Of a stretch of DNA of 6,858 bases, positions 1-6,311 are shown piece by piece (position 1 is the stretch's first letter; each line of letters starts with the position of its first letter). The notes below the pieces were generated by a model, which saw only the letters and a program-made list of their open reading frames with translations, did not search any database and was not told the DNA's origin. The stretch covers positions 1 to 6,858 of the forward strand of contig JAESTG010000311.1 of NCBI GenBank assembly GCA_016763715.1. Reading direction: 5' to 3'. The stretch is from Flavobacteriaceae bacterium (GTDB lineage Bacteria > Bacteroidota > Bacteroidia > Flavobacteriales > Flavobacteriaceae). A program made the position numbers and the translations under genes.

Positions 1-782
1 ATCGTGATTTGTTATTATTATTTGTGAAACGTGATATTGTAACCGTCTATAAACAAACCGTCTTAGGACCATTGTGGTTCTTTATACAACCCTTGTTTAC
101 TTCCGTAGTATTCACACTTATTTTCAATAGGATTGCAAGTATAGATACAGGGATTATTCCAGCATTTTTGTTCAACCTAGCAGGAATAACAATTTGGAAT
201 TATTTTAAAATATGCCTTACAAGTACATCAAATACATTTCGTGCTAATGCAGGTGTCTTTGGCAGGGTCTATTTCCCTAGGTTTATAGTTCCTTTGTCCA
301 AAGTAATGTCCAATTTGTTCAAATTTGGTATTCAAATGCTTATCGTTGTAGGATTCTATATTTATTATGTTGCCAAAGGCACTCCCATAGAATTGGGTTG
401 GTATAATGCTTTAATTCCAATATATGTGGTATTGATGGCTATATATGGTTTAGGAGTTGGAATGATTATTTCCACATTTACTACAAAATATCGAGATCTG
501 TCTATTTTGCTTACATTTTCCATGCAGTTATTGATGTATTTATCTGCTGTGGCATATCCCATGGCTGAGGTTTCTAATAAAATACCTGAATACGCTTGGG
601 TGATAGAATTTAACCCCATCGCTCATCTGGTGGAAGGGTTTAGATTTTCTATTTTCGGTGGTGATGTCTTGTTTTTTGACTGGAATACCTTAGGAGTAAT
701 TACATTGGTAGGAATATTTTTATTTTTGATAGGACTTATGTTGTTTAATAGAACAGAGAAAACCTTTATAGATACAGTATAA
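1..782 (+). CDS. wzm: O-antigen/capsule ABC transporter permease Wzm (5' partial)
   Basis: Inner-membrane permease half of an ABC-2 type polysaccharide exporter, which with Wzt moves a finished lipid-linked glycan across the inner membrane. The frame is open to the left edge (codons for Arg-Asp precede position 9), so the TTG at 9 is an internal Leu codon and the true N-terminus lies outside the window. Numbering from that codon, the family's N-terminal signature [11 protein letters not shown] lies at 13-23. Hydrophobic membrane segments follow at roughly 22-40, 50-68, 104-121, 133-157, 165-183 and 226-247. The cytoplasmic signature [11 protein letters not shown] is at 160-170 and [12 protein letters not shown] at 201-212. 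The TAA stop shares one base with the ATG of wzt (TAATG), so the two are translationally coupled. About 260 residues are seen, so only a short N-terminal piece should be missing. Family call is secure; the exact substrate cannot be read from it. Confidence 0.93.
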   Translation, partial: RDLLLLFVKRDIVTVYKQTVLGPLWFFIQPLFTSVVFTLIFNRIASIDTGIIPAFLFNLAGITIWNYFKICLTSTSNTFRANAGVFGRVYFPRFIVPLSKVMSNLFKFGIQMLIVVGFYIYYVAKGTPIELGWYNALIPIYVVLMAIYGLGVGMIISTFTTKYRDLSILLTFSMQLLMYLSAVAYPMAEVSNKIPEYAWVIEFNPIAHLVEGFRFSIFGGDVLFFDWNTLGVITLVGIFLFLIGLMLFNRTEKTFIDTV

Positions 783-1396
783 TGAGTATAATTCTGAAAG
801 CTGAAAATATTAGTAAGCAGTATCGCTTAGGGTTGGTAGGAACAGGTTCTTTAGGCCATGATTTGAACCGACTCTGGCACCAAATTCGAGGAAAAGAAGA
901 TCCTTATTTAAAAATAGGTGCCGTTAACAATCGATCTGCCAAGGCAACCCAAGATTATGTTTGGGCACTTCGGGATATTAATTTCGAAGTCAAACGTGGG
1001 GAGGTCTTAGGTATTATTGGTAAAAATGGTGCGGGAAAATCCACCCTTCTTAAATTATTGTCAAGAGTAACAAGTCCAACAACGGGTATCATAAAAAGTA
1101 AAGGGCGAATTGCTTCTTTATTGGAAGTTGGAACTGGTTTTCACCCCGAACTTACGGGGAGAGAAAACATTTATTTGAATGGGGCAATTTTAGGCATGAC
1201 CAAGGCCGAAATCGCTTCTAAGATTGATGAAATTATTGAGTTTTCGGGCTGTGAAATGTACATAGATACCCCTACGAAGCGGTATAGTAGCGGAATGACC
1301 GTAAGACTTGCCTTTGCAGTGGCTGCTCATTTGGAACCAGATATACTAGTCGTAGATGAGGTCTTGGCTGTAGGAGATGCCGAATTTCAGAGATAA
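782..1396 (+). CDS. wzt: Wzt ABC transporter ATPase, N-terminal fragment (ends at internal TAA)
   Basis: Nucleotide-binding subunit that powers polysaccharide export with the upstream permease. Visible motifs: Walker [10 protein letters not shown] at residues 80-88, the Wzt-type Q-loop region with [14 protein letters not shown] at 117-130, signature YSSGM at 168-172, Walker B ILVVDE at 188-193 with the catalytic Glu193, and D-loop VGDAEFQ at 197-203. A long linker at 15-55, common in Wzt proteins, precedes the ATPase core. The frame then meets TAA at codon 205, before the H-loop. Reading through the stop gives A-I-G-K and then MKE at 1409 in the same frame, exactly what an intact Wzt has here, so this is the front half of one gene and not a complete protein. 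Without the H-loop histidine this fragment alone should not hydrolyse ATP productively. A normal full-length Wzt would be 424 residues (782-2056). Confidence 0.9.
   Translation: MSIILKAENISKQYRLGLVGTGSLGHDLNRLWHQIRGKEDPYLKIGAVNNRSAKATQDYVWALRDINFEVKRGEVLGIIGKNGAGKSTLLKLLSRVTSPTTGIIKSKGRIASLLEVGTGFHPELTGRENIYLNGAILGMTKAEIASKIDEIIEFSGCEMYIDTPTKRYSSGMTVRLAFAVAAHLEPDILVVDEVLAVGDAEFQR
1394..1396 (+). other. In-frame TAA nonsense codon interrupting wzt
   Basis: The codons read GAA TTT CAG AGA TAA GCG ATT GGG AAG ATG AAG. The flanking protein sequence joins without gap or shift, so the lesion is one codon, not an indel. Wzt proteins commonly carry a Lys at this place (pattern Q-R/K-K-A/C-x-G-K-M), so AAA to TAA, a single transversion, is the simplest origin. 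Stop reassignment is excluded because TAA also ends wzm and the C-terminal wzt piece in the normal way. Confidence 0.85.
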
Positions 1397-1408
1397 GCGA
1401 TTGGGAAG

Positions 1409-2056
1409 ATGAAGGAGATTAGTTCTGGAGGAGGGCGTACCGTTTTATTTGTAAGTCACAATATGGCTTCCATTCAAAACTTATGTTCCAGAGTTATTTT
1501 ATTATCAAATGGAACGATAGACTCCATTGGTGATGTTGATACTATTATTTCCAATTACTTAATGCTGAATAGAAGAAATGAGGATGTATTATTTGAAGAT
1601 TTGGAACGATCTGGTGATGGAGCCATACGGATTCAAAATTATGTAGTAAGAGACTGCAAAACCAACTCCACGGCCGAAGTACTTTCTGGCAACGATGTGG
1701 AAATAGAGATGGAATATACCTCAAAAGAGGAAACCTCCATTGCTAATTGTCGCTTTTCTCTAGGGTTTAAGGATGAAATGGGAACATTGATGTTTAATTG
1801 CCCTTCCAATGTCTTGGATAAAAATTTTATCATTCAGAAAAAAGGCTCTTTGATATGTAAAATTCCAAGGATTCCATTAAAAGAGGGCACGTATTCCATA
1901 ACGCTTTTTGTAGAGTATAAGGGAGTAATTGCCGATTGGGTGATTGATGGTGGTTTGTTGAATGTTGTGGCAGGCGATTATTATAAAACGGGTATAGTAC
2001 CTGTACATAAAAAAGGTCTTTTAGTAGAATTTAACTGGTCTACAAAAGACAATTAA
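1409..2056 (+). CDS. wzt: Wzt C-terminal fragment: H-loop plus Wzt_C glycan-binding domain
   Basis: Back half of the same wzt gene, in the same frame as the piece ending at 1396. It opens with the end of the ATPase core, including GGGRTVLFVSHNM at 7-19 with the H-loop His17 (His226 of the restored protein), then a short linker to about residue 60. The rest, about 65-215, matches the beta-rich Wzt_C domain, which in E. coli O8/O9a binds the modified non-reducing end of the O-chain and sets export specificity. The ATG at 1409 is the first in-frame start after the stop, only 12 bases downstream; no well-spaced ribosome site is visible (GGGAAG abuts it), so separate translation would depend on reinitiation. 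In E. coli the glycan-binding domain can work when supplied as a separate chain, but here the cut lies inside the ATPase and not at the domain border, which argues for damage over a natural split. Confidence 0.8.
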   Translation: MKEISSGGGRTVLFVSHNMASIQNLCSRVILLSNGTIDSIGDVDTIISNYLMLNRRNEDVLFEDLERSGDGAIRIQNYVVRDCKTNSTAEVLSGNDVEIEMEYTSKEETSIANCRFSLGFKDEMGTLMFNCPSNVLDKNFIIQKKGSLICKIPRIPLKEGTYSITLFVEYKGVIADWVIDGGLLNVVAGDYYKTGIVPVHKKGLLVEFNWSTKDN

Positions 2057-2111
2057 TAGGTGTTTTAGTGGTTCATGAATATTGATTTTTAATTATTTGG
2101 CAGAGTTTTCT

Positions 2112-2903
2112 ATGAATCTAAAAAAGTATATCAAGGCGTTTTTGATGTTCGTCAACCGAGGTGCAGTCAAACCAGTATTTATATTGGGTTGTGGTCATAG
2201 TGGGACATCTATTCTTCTTTCTATTTTAGATAATCATGAAAGTATTTATGCCATACAAAATGAGACTTCTTTATTTTATGAGTCTAAAGTCAATATTTTG
2301 GCTGCTGTTTTTAGTTGGCATAAAAAGGGCAAGACATTAGGGAAATCATACATTGTTGAAAAAACTCCAATGCATATTTATAAAATTAATGAGATACTTA
2401 CTTTATTTCCCAATGCAAGAGTCTTGTTAATGCTACGGGACGGAAGGGATGTGGCTTGTTCTATTCGTGAGCGAACAGGAGATTTTAAGAAAGGAATTAA
2501 CAAATGGGTGAAGGTTAATGAGGAAGGATTCAAATATTGGACGCACCCAAGAGTGAAAGTGGTACGATTGGAAGAACTTACTAAAGATGGCCCAAAAGTA
2601 TTAACTAACGTTTGCAAATTTATAGGGATTGAATATCAACCAACCATGCTTGAAAAGCAAGGGAAGCAGGAAAAGTTGTTCTATACCAAAACGTTGACGG
2701 ATACAAAAGATTTTGATACCGCTACTACCCATCAAGCGCATATGAATCGAAGAAATTGGCAGATAAATCAGGGTTTATTCTCCAGTACTGAACGATGGAA
2801 AAAAGAACTTTCAAAAGAAGAGGTGGACTTGTTTAATGAATGTGCCAAGGAAAACTTGGAGAGGTATGGTTATGTTTCTGATGCCGTCGATATGGCAATT
2901 TGA
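2112..2903 (+). CDS. PAPS-dependent sulfotransferase (Sulfotransfer_1/3-like)
   Basis: Predicted to transfer sulfate from PAPS to a hydroxyl of the polysaccharide or its precursor. With the ATG at 2112 as residue 1 (263 aa), the 5'-phosphosulfate loop is GCGHSGTS at 26-33, the EKTP motif is at 83-86, and the 3'-phosphate site is MLRDGRDVACSIR at 107-119 with Arg109 and Ser117. VVRLEEL at 150-156 matches the conserved strand and acidic turn after it. The frame extends up to a TTG at 2082, but ATG 2112 starts a basic amphipathic stretch (NLKKYIKAF) like those of its neighbours and is preferred; the TTG start would add ten residues. The loop has His where many members have Arg or Lys, a variation seen in bacterial relatives as far as I recall. 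A gap of about 55 bases separates it from wzt, without an obvious promoter. It belongs to a different sulfotransferase family from the gene at 4601, so the two are not a recent duplication. Acceptor unknown. Confidence 0.85.
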   Translation: MNLKKYIKAFLMFVNRGAVKPVFILGCGHSGTSILLSILDNHESIYAIQNETSLFYESKVNILAAVFSWHKKGKTLGKSYIVEKTPMHIYKINEILTLFPNARVLLMLRDGRDVACSIRERTGDFKKGINKWVKVNEEGFKYWTHPRVKVVRLEELTKDGPKVLTNVCKFIGIEYQPTMLEKQGKQEKLFYTKTLTDTKDFDTATTHQAHMNRRNWQINQGLFSSTERWKKELSKEEVDLFNECAKENLERYGYVSDAVDMAI

Positions 2904-2958
2904 AACTAGCATATTTTCAATGGATTTGACATATCAAAAATAAACTGTTAGAAAGGCC

Positions 2959-3696
2959 ATGAGTCTATTAAAAAAAGTAATTCTTAAATTAATACCTAAA
3001 AAGGTCAAGACTTTAGTGGTCGAAAATGAGCTGAATGATAATGGTAAAAGCTTTGAATACTCTTCTATGTCTTACGCACAAGAAGGGGAAGATTTATTGC
3101 TGAATCGATTTTTGAAAAATAAACAGAAAGGTTTTTATGTAGATATAGGTGCACATCACCCCAAACGATTCTCGAATACTTATTATTTTTACAAGAAAGG
3201 ATGGAAGGGTATTAATATTGATGCTAAGCCTCAAAGTATGGTGGCGTTTCAACAAGAACGTCCAAGAGATACCAATCTTGAAATAGGAATTTCTGAAAAA
3301 CGAGGGGAATTAATGTATTATATGTTCAATGAACCCGCACTGAACACTTTTTCTGAATCAGAAGCCTTGAAAAAAGATGGTCTTCGGAATTTTAAGGTAA
3401 TAGAAAAACTCAAGATTCAAACTTACCCTTTGGTCGAAATACTGGATAAATACGTAGCGATTGATCAAAAAATTGATTTTATGACCATTGATGTGGAGGG
3501 ATTGGATATGGAGGTGGTTGCATCTAATGATTGGGAAAAGTACAGACCAGAAATCATCCTAGTGGAGGATTTACAAAGATATAAACTACTAGAATTGCCT
3601 AATAAAAGCCCGTTATCTAAGATGCTAGTAGATTGTGAGTATGAGTTTGTGGCTAGGTCATTTAATACCATGTTTTTTAAAAATAATCGTTCATGA
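2959..3696 (+). CDS. FkbM family SAM-dependent methyltransferase
   Basis: FkbM-type enzymes O-methylate sugars or other small acceptors using S-adenosylmethionine; in glycan clusters they usually methylate a sugar hydroxyl. The 245-aa product has the family's opening YAQEGEDLLLNRFL at 39-52, the SAM-binding motif FYVDIGAHHP at 59-68, the acidic strand end GINIDAKP at 84-91, and the characteristic IDFMTIDVEGLDMEVV at 172-187 (Asp178, Glu180), followed by IILVEDL at 199-205. Residues 1-20 form a basic, hydrophobic segment without a signal peptide, so a cytoplasmic enzyme that may touch the membrane. The ATG is preceded by AAAGG only two bases away, too close for a strong ribosome site. The stop overlaps the next start as ATGA, so it is coupled to the glycosyltransferase. 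In ABC-exported O-chains a methyl group often serves as the terminal cap; whether this enzyme makes such a cap is inference. Confidence 0.92.
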   Translation: MSLLKKVILKLIPKKVKTLVVENELNDNGKSFEYSSMSYAQEGEDLLLNRFLKNKQKGFYVDIGAHHPKRFSNTYYFYKKGWKGINIDAKPQSMVAFQQERPRDTNLEIGISEKRGELMYYMFNEPALNTFSESEALKKDGLRNFKVIEKLKIQTYPLVEILDKYVAIDQKIDFMTIDVEGLDMEVVASNDWEKYRPEIILVEDLQRYKLLELPNKSPLSKMLVDCEYEFVARSFNTMFFKNNRS

Positions 3697-4604
3697 GTTT
3701 AGCTCCTATCATTCTATTTGTCTATAACCGCCCTTGGCATACGAGAGAAACCCTAGTGGCTTTGATGCAAAATGAATTGGCAGGGGAATCTGAGTTATAT
3801 GTATTTGCCGATGGGACTACAGCAAACGATTCCGAAGAAAATTTAAAAAAAATTGAAGAAACGCGAAAGGTGTTGGAAGAAAAGTCGTGGTGTGGTAAAG
3901 TGCATATCCACTTGCGATCCTCCAATATGGGATTGGCTGCTAGTGTCATTGATGGTATTACTCAAGTAATCAACAAGCATGGTAAAATAATTGTTTTGGA
4001 AGACGATTTGGTTACCTCTCCTCACTTTCTTACTTTCTGTAATGAAGGATTAACGAAGTATGAAAATAAAAAAAATATTTACGCTATTAATGCCTTCCAG
4101 TTTCCTATTGAAACAGAATTAGCGCAAACTTTCTTATCACCTTTGTCTACGAGTTCTTGGGGATGGGCTACCTGGCAGGATCGCTGGGAACAATTTGAGG
4201 AGGAACCAAATAATATAATATTACTCAATGAAAATAAACATTTAAAGAGAAGATTTAATTTAGCAGATTACAACTTTGTTGGGATGCTTTCGAATAAAAA
4301 ATCTTGGGCCATTAGGTGGTACTACACTGCGTTTACAAGAAATGGCTTGGGTGTTTTTCCAACAAAATCTTTGGTTTATAATATTGGTTTTGATAACTCG
4401 GGAGTTCATTGTGGTCCAGTAACTTTCAAACAGAATATTTATAAAGAAAGGATGGTAGTTAGACTAGAAAGTAAAGTTAATTTGGAACTGTACGCGAAGG
4501 TTTTAGACTTTTTTACTAAGGAAAGCCCGAAAAGAAATACAAAGCCAAAAAGTAAATTTAGACGACTAATCAGCTTGTTTCGGGTTTTAATATTTAATAA
4601 ATGA
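3693..4604 (+). CDS. Glycosyltransferase, GT-A fold (GT2/GNT-I-like)
   Basis: Likely adds a sugar from a nucleotide sugar to the growing glycan at the cytoplasmic face of the inner membrane. The 303-aa product begins with PIILFVYNRPWHTRETL (5-21), the first strand and helix of a GT-A Rossmann-like fold. It then has ADGTT at 39-43, NMGLAASVIDGI at 78-89, and the metal/nucleotide-binding acidic motif IVLEDDLVTSPHFL at 100-113 with Glu103-Asp104-Asp105 in the DxD position. SWGWATWQDRW at 155-165, SWAIRWYYT at 204-212 and NIGFDNSGVHC at 230-240 are signatures of this bacterial subgroup and probably shape the acceptor site. The C-terminus, about 277-303, is strongly basic with spaced hydrophobics (KFRRLISLFRVLIF), a likely membrane-contact helix. 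It contains two runs of eight A (3845-3852, 4068-4075), both in frame. ATGA overlaps on both sides couple it to its neighbours. Donor and linkage cannot be told. Confidence 0.87.
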   Translation: MSLAPIILFVYNRPWHTRETLVALMQNELAGESELYVFADGTTANDSEENLKKIEETRKVLEEKSWCGKVHIHLRSSNMGLAASVIDGITQVINKHGKIIVLEDDLVTSPHFLTFCNEGLTKYENKKNIYAINAFQFPIETELAQTFLSPLSTSSWGWATWQDRWEQFEEEPNNIILLNENKHLKRRFNLADYNFVGMLSNKKSWAIRWYYTAFTRNGLGVFPTKSLVYNIGFDNSGVHCGPVTFKQNIYKERMVVRLESKVNLELYAKVLDFFTKESPKRNTKPKSKFRRLISLFRVLIFNK

Positions 4605-5284
4605 TTTTTAAAAGAATACTACATAAAATCAATAATGAAAAAGCCAAACTGCTTCAGGTTAAGGAGGAAAATCTAGTGCGTAAGATTGTGCAAAAGCAAT
4701 CACAACCCATCTATCACATTCATATTAGAAAAACGGCGGGTACTACCATTAATTTTGCGTTCTTAAGTAATGCTGGAGTCTCAAATACTGAGCAATTTTA
4801 CGAATCGATAGCGCATAAACCAAATCATAGGCAAATTAAGAGTTCTAAAATTTTTGTGGGATGGAATGTAAAATTAATTGAGCAGGGGGAATATTCATTC
4901 GCATTTTCGCATACCCCAAGACATCAATTAAATTTGAAGCCTGAAGTGTTTACATTCACTTGCTTGAGAGACCCTGTTAAGAGAGTTGTTTCACATTATA
5001 ATATGTTAAAATATTATCAATTGAATAATATAGATCATCCTATTATGAAAGTGGAAGGAAAATGGTTGGGTAAGTCTTTTGATGACTTTATGGTAAGAAT
5101 GCCAAAAGAGCACTTATTAAACCAGCTTTATATGTTTTCTAGTAGTTGTGATTTGAATGAAGCTACGGATAGTCTATTGTCACTTAATAAAATAATATAT
5201 ACAGAAAATCTCAAAGTTGGTTTAGATGAGCTTGAGATAAAAACTGGGTGGCAGTTACCAATATCAAATCAAAAAAAAATATAA
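4601..5284 (+). CDS. Sulfotransferase (Sulfotransfer_2-like), C-terminus lost by frameshift
   Basis: Carbohydrate-type sulfotransferase. A basic N-terminal segment (1-32) precedes the 5'-phosphosulfate loop IRKTAGTT at 42-49 (Lys44). FSHTP at 102-106 gives a candidate catalytic His, and the 3'-phosphate site is TCLRDPVKRVVSHY at 120-133 with Arg123 and Ser131. LLNQLYMFS at 172-180 and the Glu-Asn turn at 202-203 are typical of the later part of the fold. In the sequence as given, translation runs through nine A (5271-5279) into Ile-stop after 227 residues. Dropping one A (or adding two) instead continues into 31 further residues from 5280, including LLRQEYELLSALKK and stop 5373-5375, a C-terminal helix typical of this family. 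The restored protein would be 257 aa (4601-5375). The core with both PAPS sites is present in the short form, so partial activity is possible but unproven. Start overlaps the GT stop (ATGA). Confidence 0.85.
   Translation: MIFKRILHKINNEKAKLLQVKEENLVRKIVQKQSQPIYHIHIRKTAGTTINFAFLSNAGVSNTEQFYESIAHKPNHRQIKSSKIFVGWNVKLIEQGEYSFAFSHTPRHQLNLKPEVFTFTCLRDPVKRVVSHYNMLKYYQLNNIDHPIMKVEGKWLGKSFDDFMVRMPKEHLLNQLYMFSSSCDLNEATDSLLSLNKIIYTENLKVGLDELEIKTGWQLPISNQKKI
5271..5279 (+). repeat. A9 homopolymer causing a frameshift
   Basis: A run of nine A following a C in the codons CAA AAA AAA ATA TAA. Eight A would keep the long frame open, so the observed copy is one unit too long. Runs of this length are known sites for replication slippage and for RNA-polymerase slippage, and they are also where sequencing errors fall. 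Two A8 runs in the neighbouring gene are in frame. Confidence 0.85.
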
Positions 5285-5375
5285 TCATAAAGAAGATATT
5301 AGCGATACCCAGTTACTTAAATTAAAGACACTTTTAAGGCAAGAATATGAGTTGTTATCAGCGCTAAAGAAATAA
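5280..5375 (+). pseudogene. Displaced C-terminal coding remnant of the second sulfotransferase
   Basis: Thirty-one codons and a TAA stop in the frame shifted by one from the upstream gene, beginning Tyr-Asn-His-Lys-Glu-Asp and ending with a Leu/Glu-rich helix and Lys-Lys. The Arg-Gln-Glu-Tyr-Glu-Leu-Leu pattern near the end resembles the usual C-terminal 'EYELL' helix of Sulfotransfer_2 proteins. It has no start codon of its own at the front, so it is only meaningful as the tail of the gene starting at 4601. The remaining spacer to the next gene (5376-5411) is AT-rich, without a clear promoter or hairpin. Confidence 0.75.
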
Positions 5376-5411
5376 CCATTTTTGTATTGAATAATTGATT
5401 AAAATTATAAT

Positions 5412-6311
5412 ATGTTGCAAAAAGTAACCAGATATTTAGTTCGATTCCTGCGGAAAAAAGAACAGGCCAAGAAAGAATTGGATATGCGCACTGAAAGGGA
5501 AAACTACCTTAGTGGAGGGCGTATTCCATGGTCTCAAGGTTACGTGCGCTATAAAGAGGAGTTTATTAAAGAATCACTCCATAATGATAATGTTTTAACC
5601 AGTTTTAAAAATCCTGAAGGTTTAGTTGACTTTGGACAAGGACTTGATGAAAGGGCGGTAGAATACCCATGGATTTTTAGTAATTTACCTGAAGCAGAAT
5701 GTAGATTACTCGATGCTGGTTCTACATTTAATTTTGATTTCATAGTGAATCATCCAGTTATAGTTAATAAAGATCTTACCATCTATACCTTTGACCCAGA
5801 ACGCAGTTGTTTTTTTAAGAATAGGATCTCTTATATCTATGGAGATTTACGTGATATGTATCTTAAAAATGAATCTTTTGATTTTGTGGTGTCCCAATCG
5901 ACGATTGAACATATTGACATGGATAATTCTATGTATGGGTATGAGTTAGAATTTAACCAAAATATTGATAAAAAGTCCTATGAGTATTTAAGTGCGGTTC
6001 AAGAAATGTTGCGAACTTTAAAGCCAGGTGGTACTTTATTAATTACATTTCCTTACGGAAAATTTGAGAATCACGGTTTTTTTCAGCAATTTGATGGTGA
6101 AATGTTGGATAGGATTGTTAAGTTATTTGAAAATTTAGGTGCTTGCAACATTACCTTTTTTAAATATGAGAAAAGTGGTTGGCGATTTGCCGCTCAGGAA
6201 GAAGTGAATTTTGCCGAATCATTTAACCCTCATACAGGTAAAGGAAAAAAAGATGGTTTTGCCGCTCATAGTCGTGCTATTGCTTGTATTAAATTTGTAA
6301 AATTTAAATGA
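5412..6311 (+). CDS. Class I SAM-dependent methyltransferase (Methyltransf_11-like)
   Basis: Predicted methyltransferase of the Rossmann-like class, probably acting on the glycan or an activated sugar. In the 299-aa product, the SAM-binding glycine loop is LLDAGSTFNF at 99-108 (Asp101, Gly103), the second-strand acidic residue falls at TFDPE 126-130, IYGDLRDM is at 142-149, and FDFVVSQSTIEHI at 156-168 is motif II/post-II with the usual 'S-x-IEH' turn. LKPGGTLLITFPYG at 203-216 closes the core. Residues 1-32 are basic and amphipathic; 33-98 form an extra N-terminal region. It is followed directly by the SDR gene through an ATGA overlap. The glycine loop is reduced (AGST in place of GxGxG), which occurs in this subgroup. 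Alternative: a C- or N-methyltransferase of a nucleotide sugar, given the adjoining SDR. No clear Shine-Dalgarno precedes the ATG. Confidence 0.87.
   Translation: MLQKVTRYLVRFLRKKEQAKKELDMRTERENYLSGGRIPWSQGYVRYKEEFIKESLHNDNVLTSFKNPEGLVDFGQGLDERAVEYPWIFSNLPEAECRLLDAGSTFNFDFIVNHPVIVNKDLTIYTFDPERSCFFKNRISYIYGDLRDMYLKNESFDFVVSQSTIEHIDMDNSMYGYELEFNQNIDKKSYEYLSAVQEMLRTLKPGGTLLITFPYGKFENHGFFQQFDGEMLDRIVKLFENLGACNITFFKYEKSGWRFAAQEEVNFAESFNPHTGKGKKDGFAAHSRAIACIKFVKFK

Noticed and set aside
9..11. TTG as the start codon of the permease
   Set aside because: The frame is open upstream to the window edge and the family signature begins only about a dozen residues later, so this is an internal Leu codon of a gene cut by the edge.
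365..619. Minus-strand open frames opposite the permease, sulfotransferases, FkbM and GT genes
   Set aside because: They are short, show no family motifs and lie entirely within well-supported plus-strand genes.
1394..1396. Stop-codon reassignment or selenocysteine/pyrrolysine-type recoding
   Set aside because: The codon is TAA, which is not used by either known recoding system and ends other genes normally in this window.
2075..2092. Tiny ATG-to-TAA frame (five codons) upstream of the first sulfotransferase, as a leader peptide
   Set aside because: It is too short, has no ribosome site and lacks any attenuator-like hairpin; chance occurrence in AT-rich spacer.
2904..2958. Bacteroidota-type promoter (TTTG plus TAnnTTTG) in the spacer before the FkbM gene
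   Set aside because: The sequence TGGATTTG is only an imperfect match to the -7 box and no properly spaced TTTG lies upstream.
5376..5411. Promoter or terminator between the second sulfotransferase and the class I methyltransferase
   Set aside because: The spacer is AT-rich with TTTTTG but no matching second box, and no stable hairpin followed by T residues is visible.
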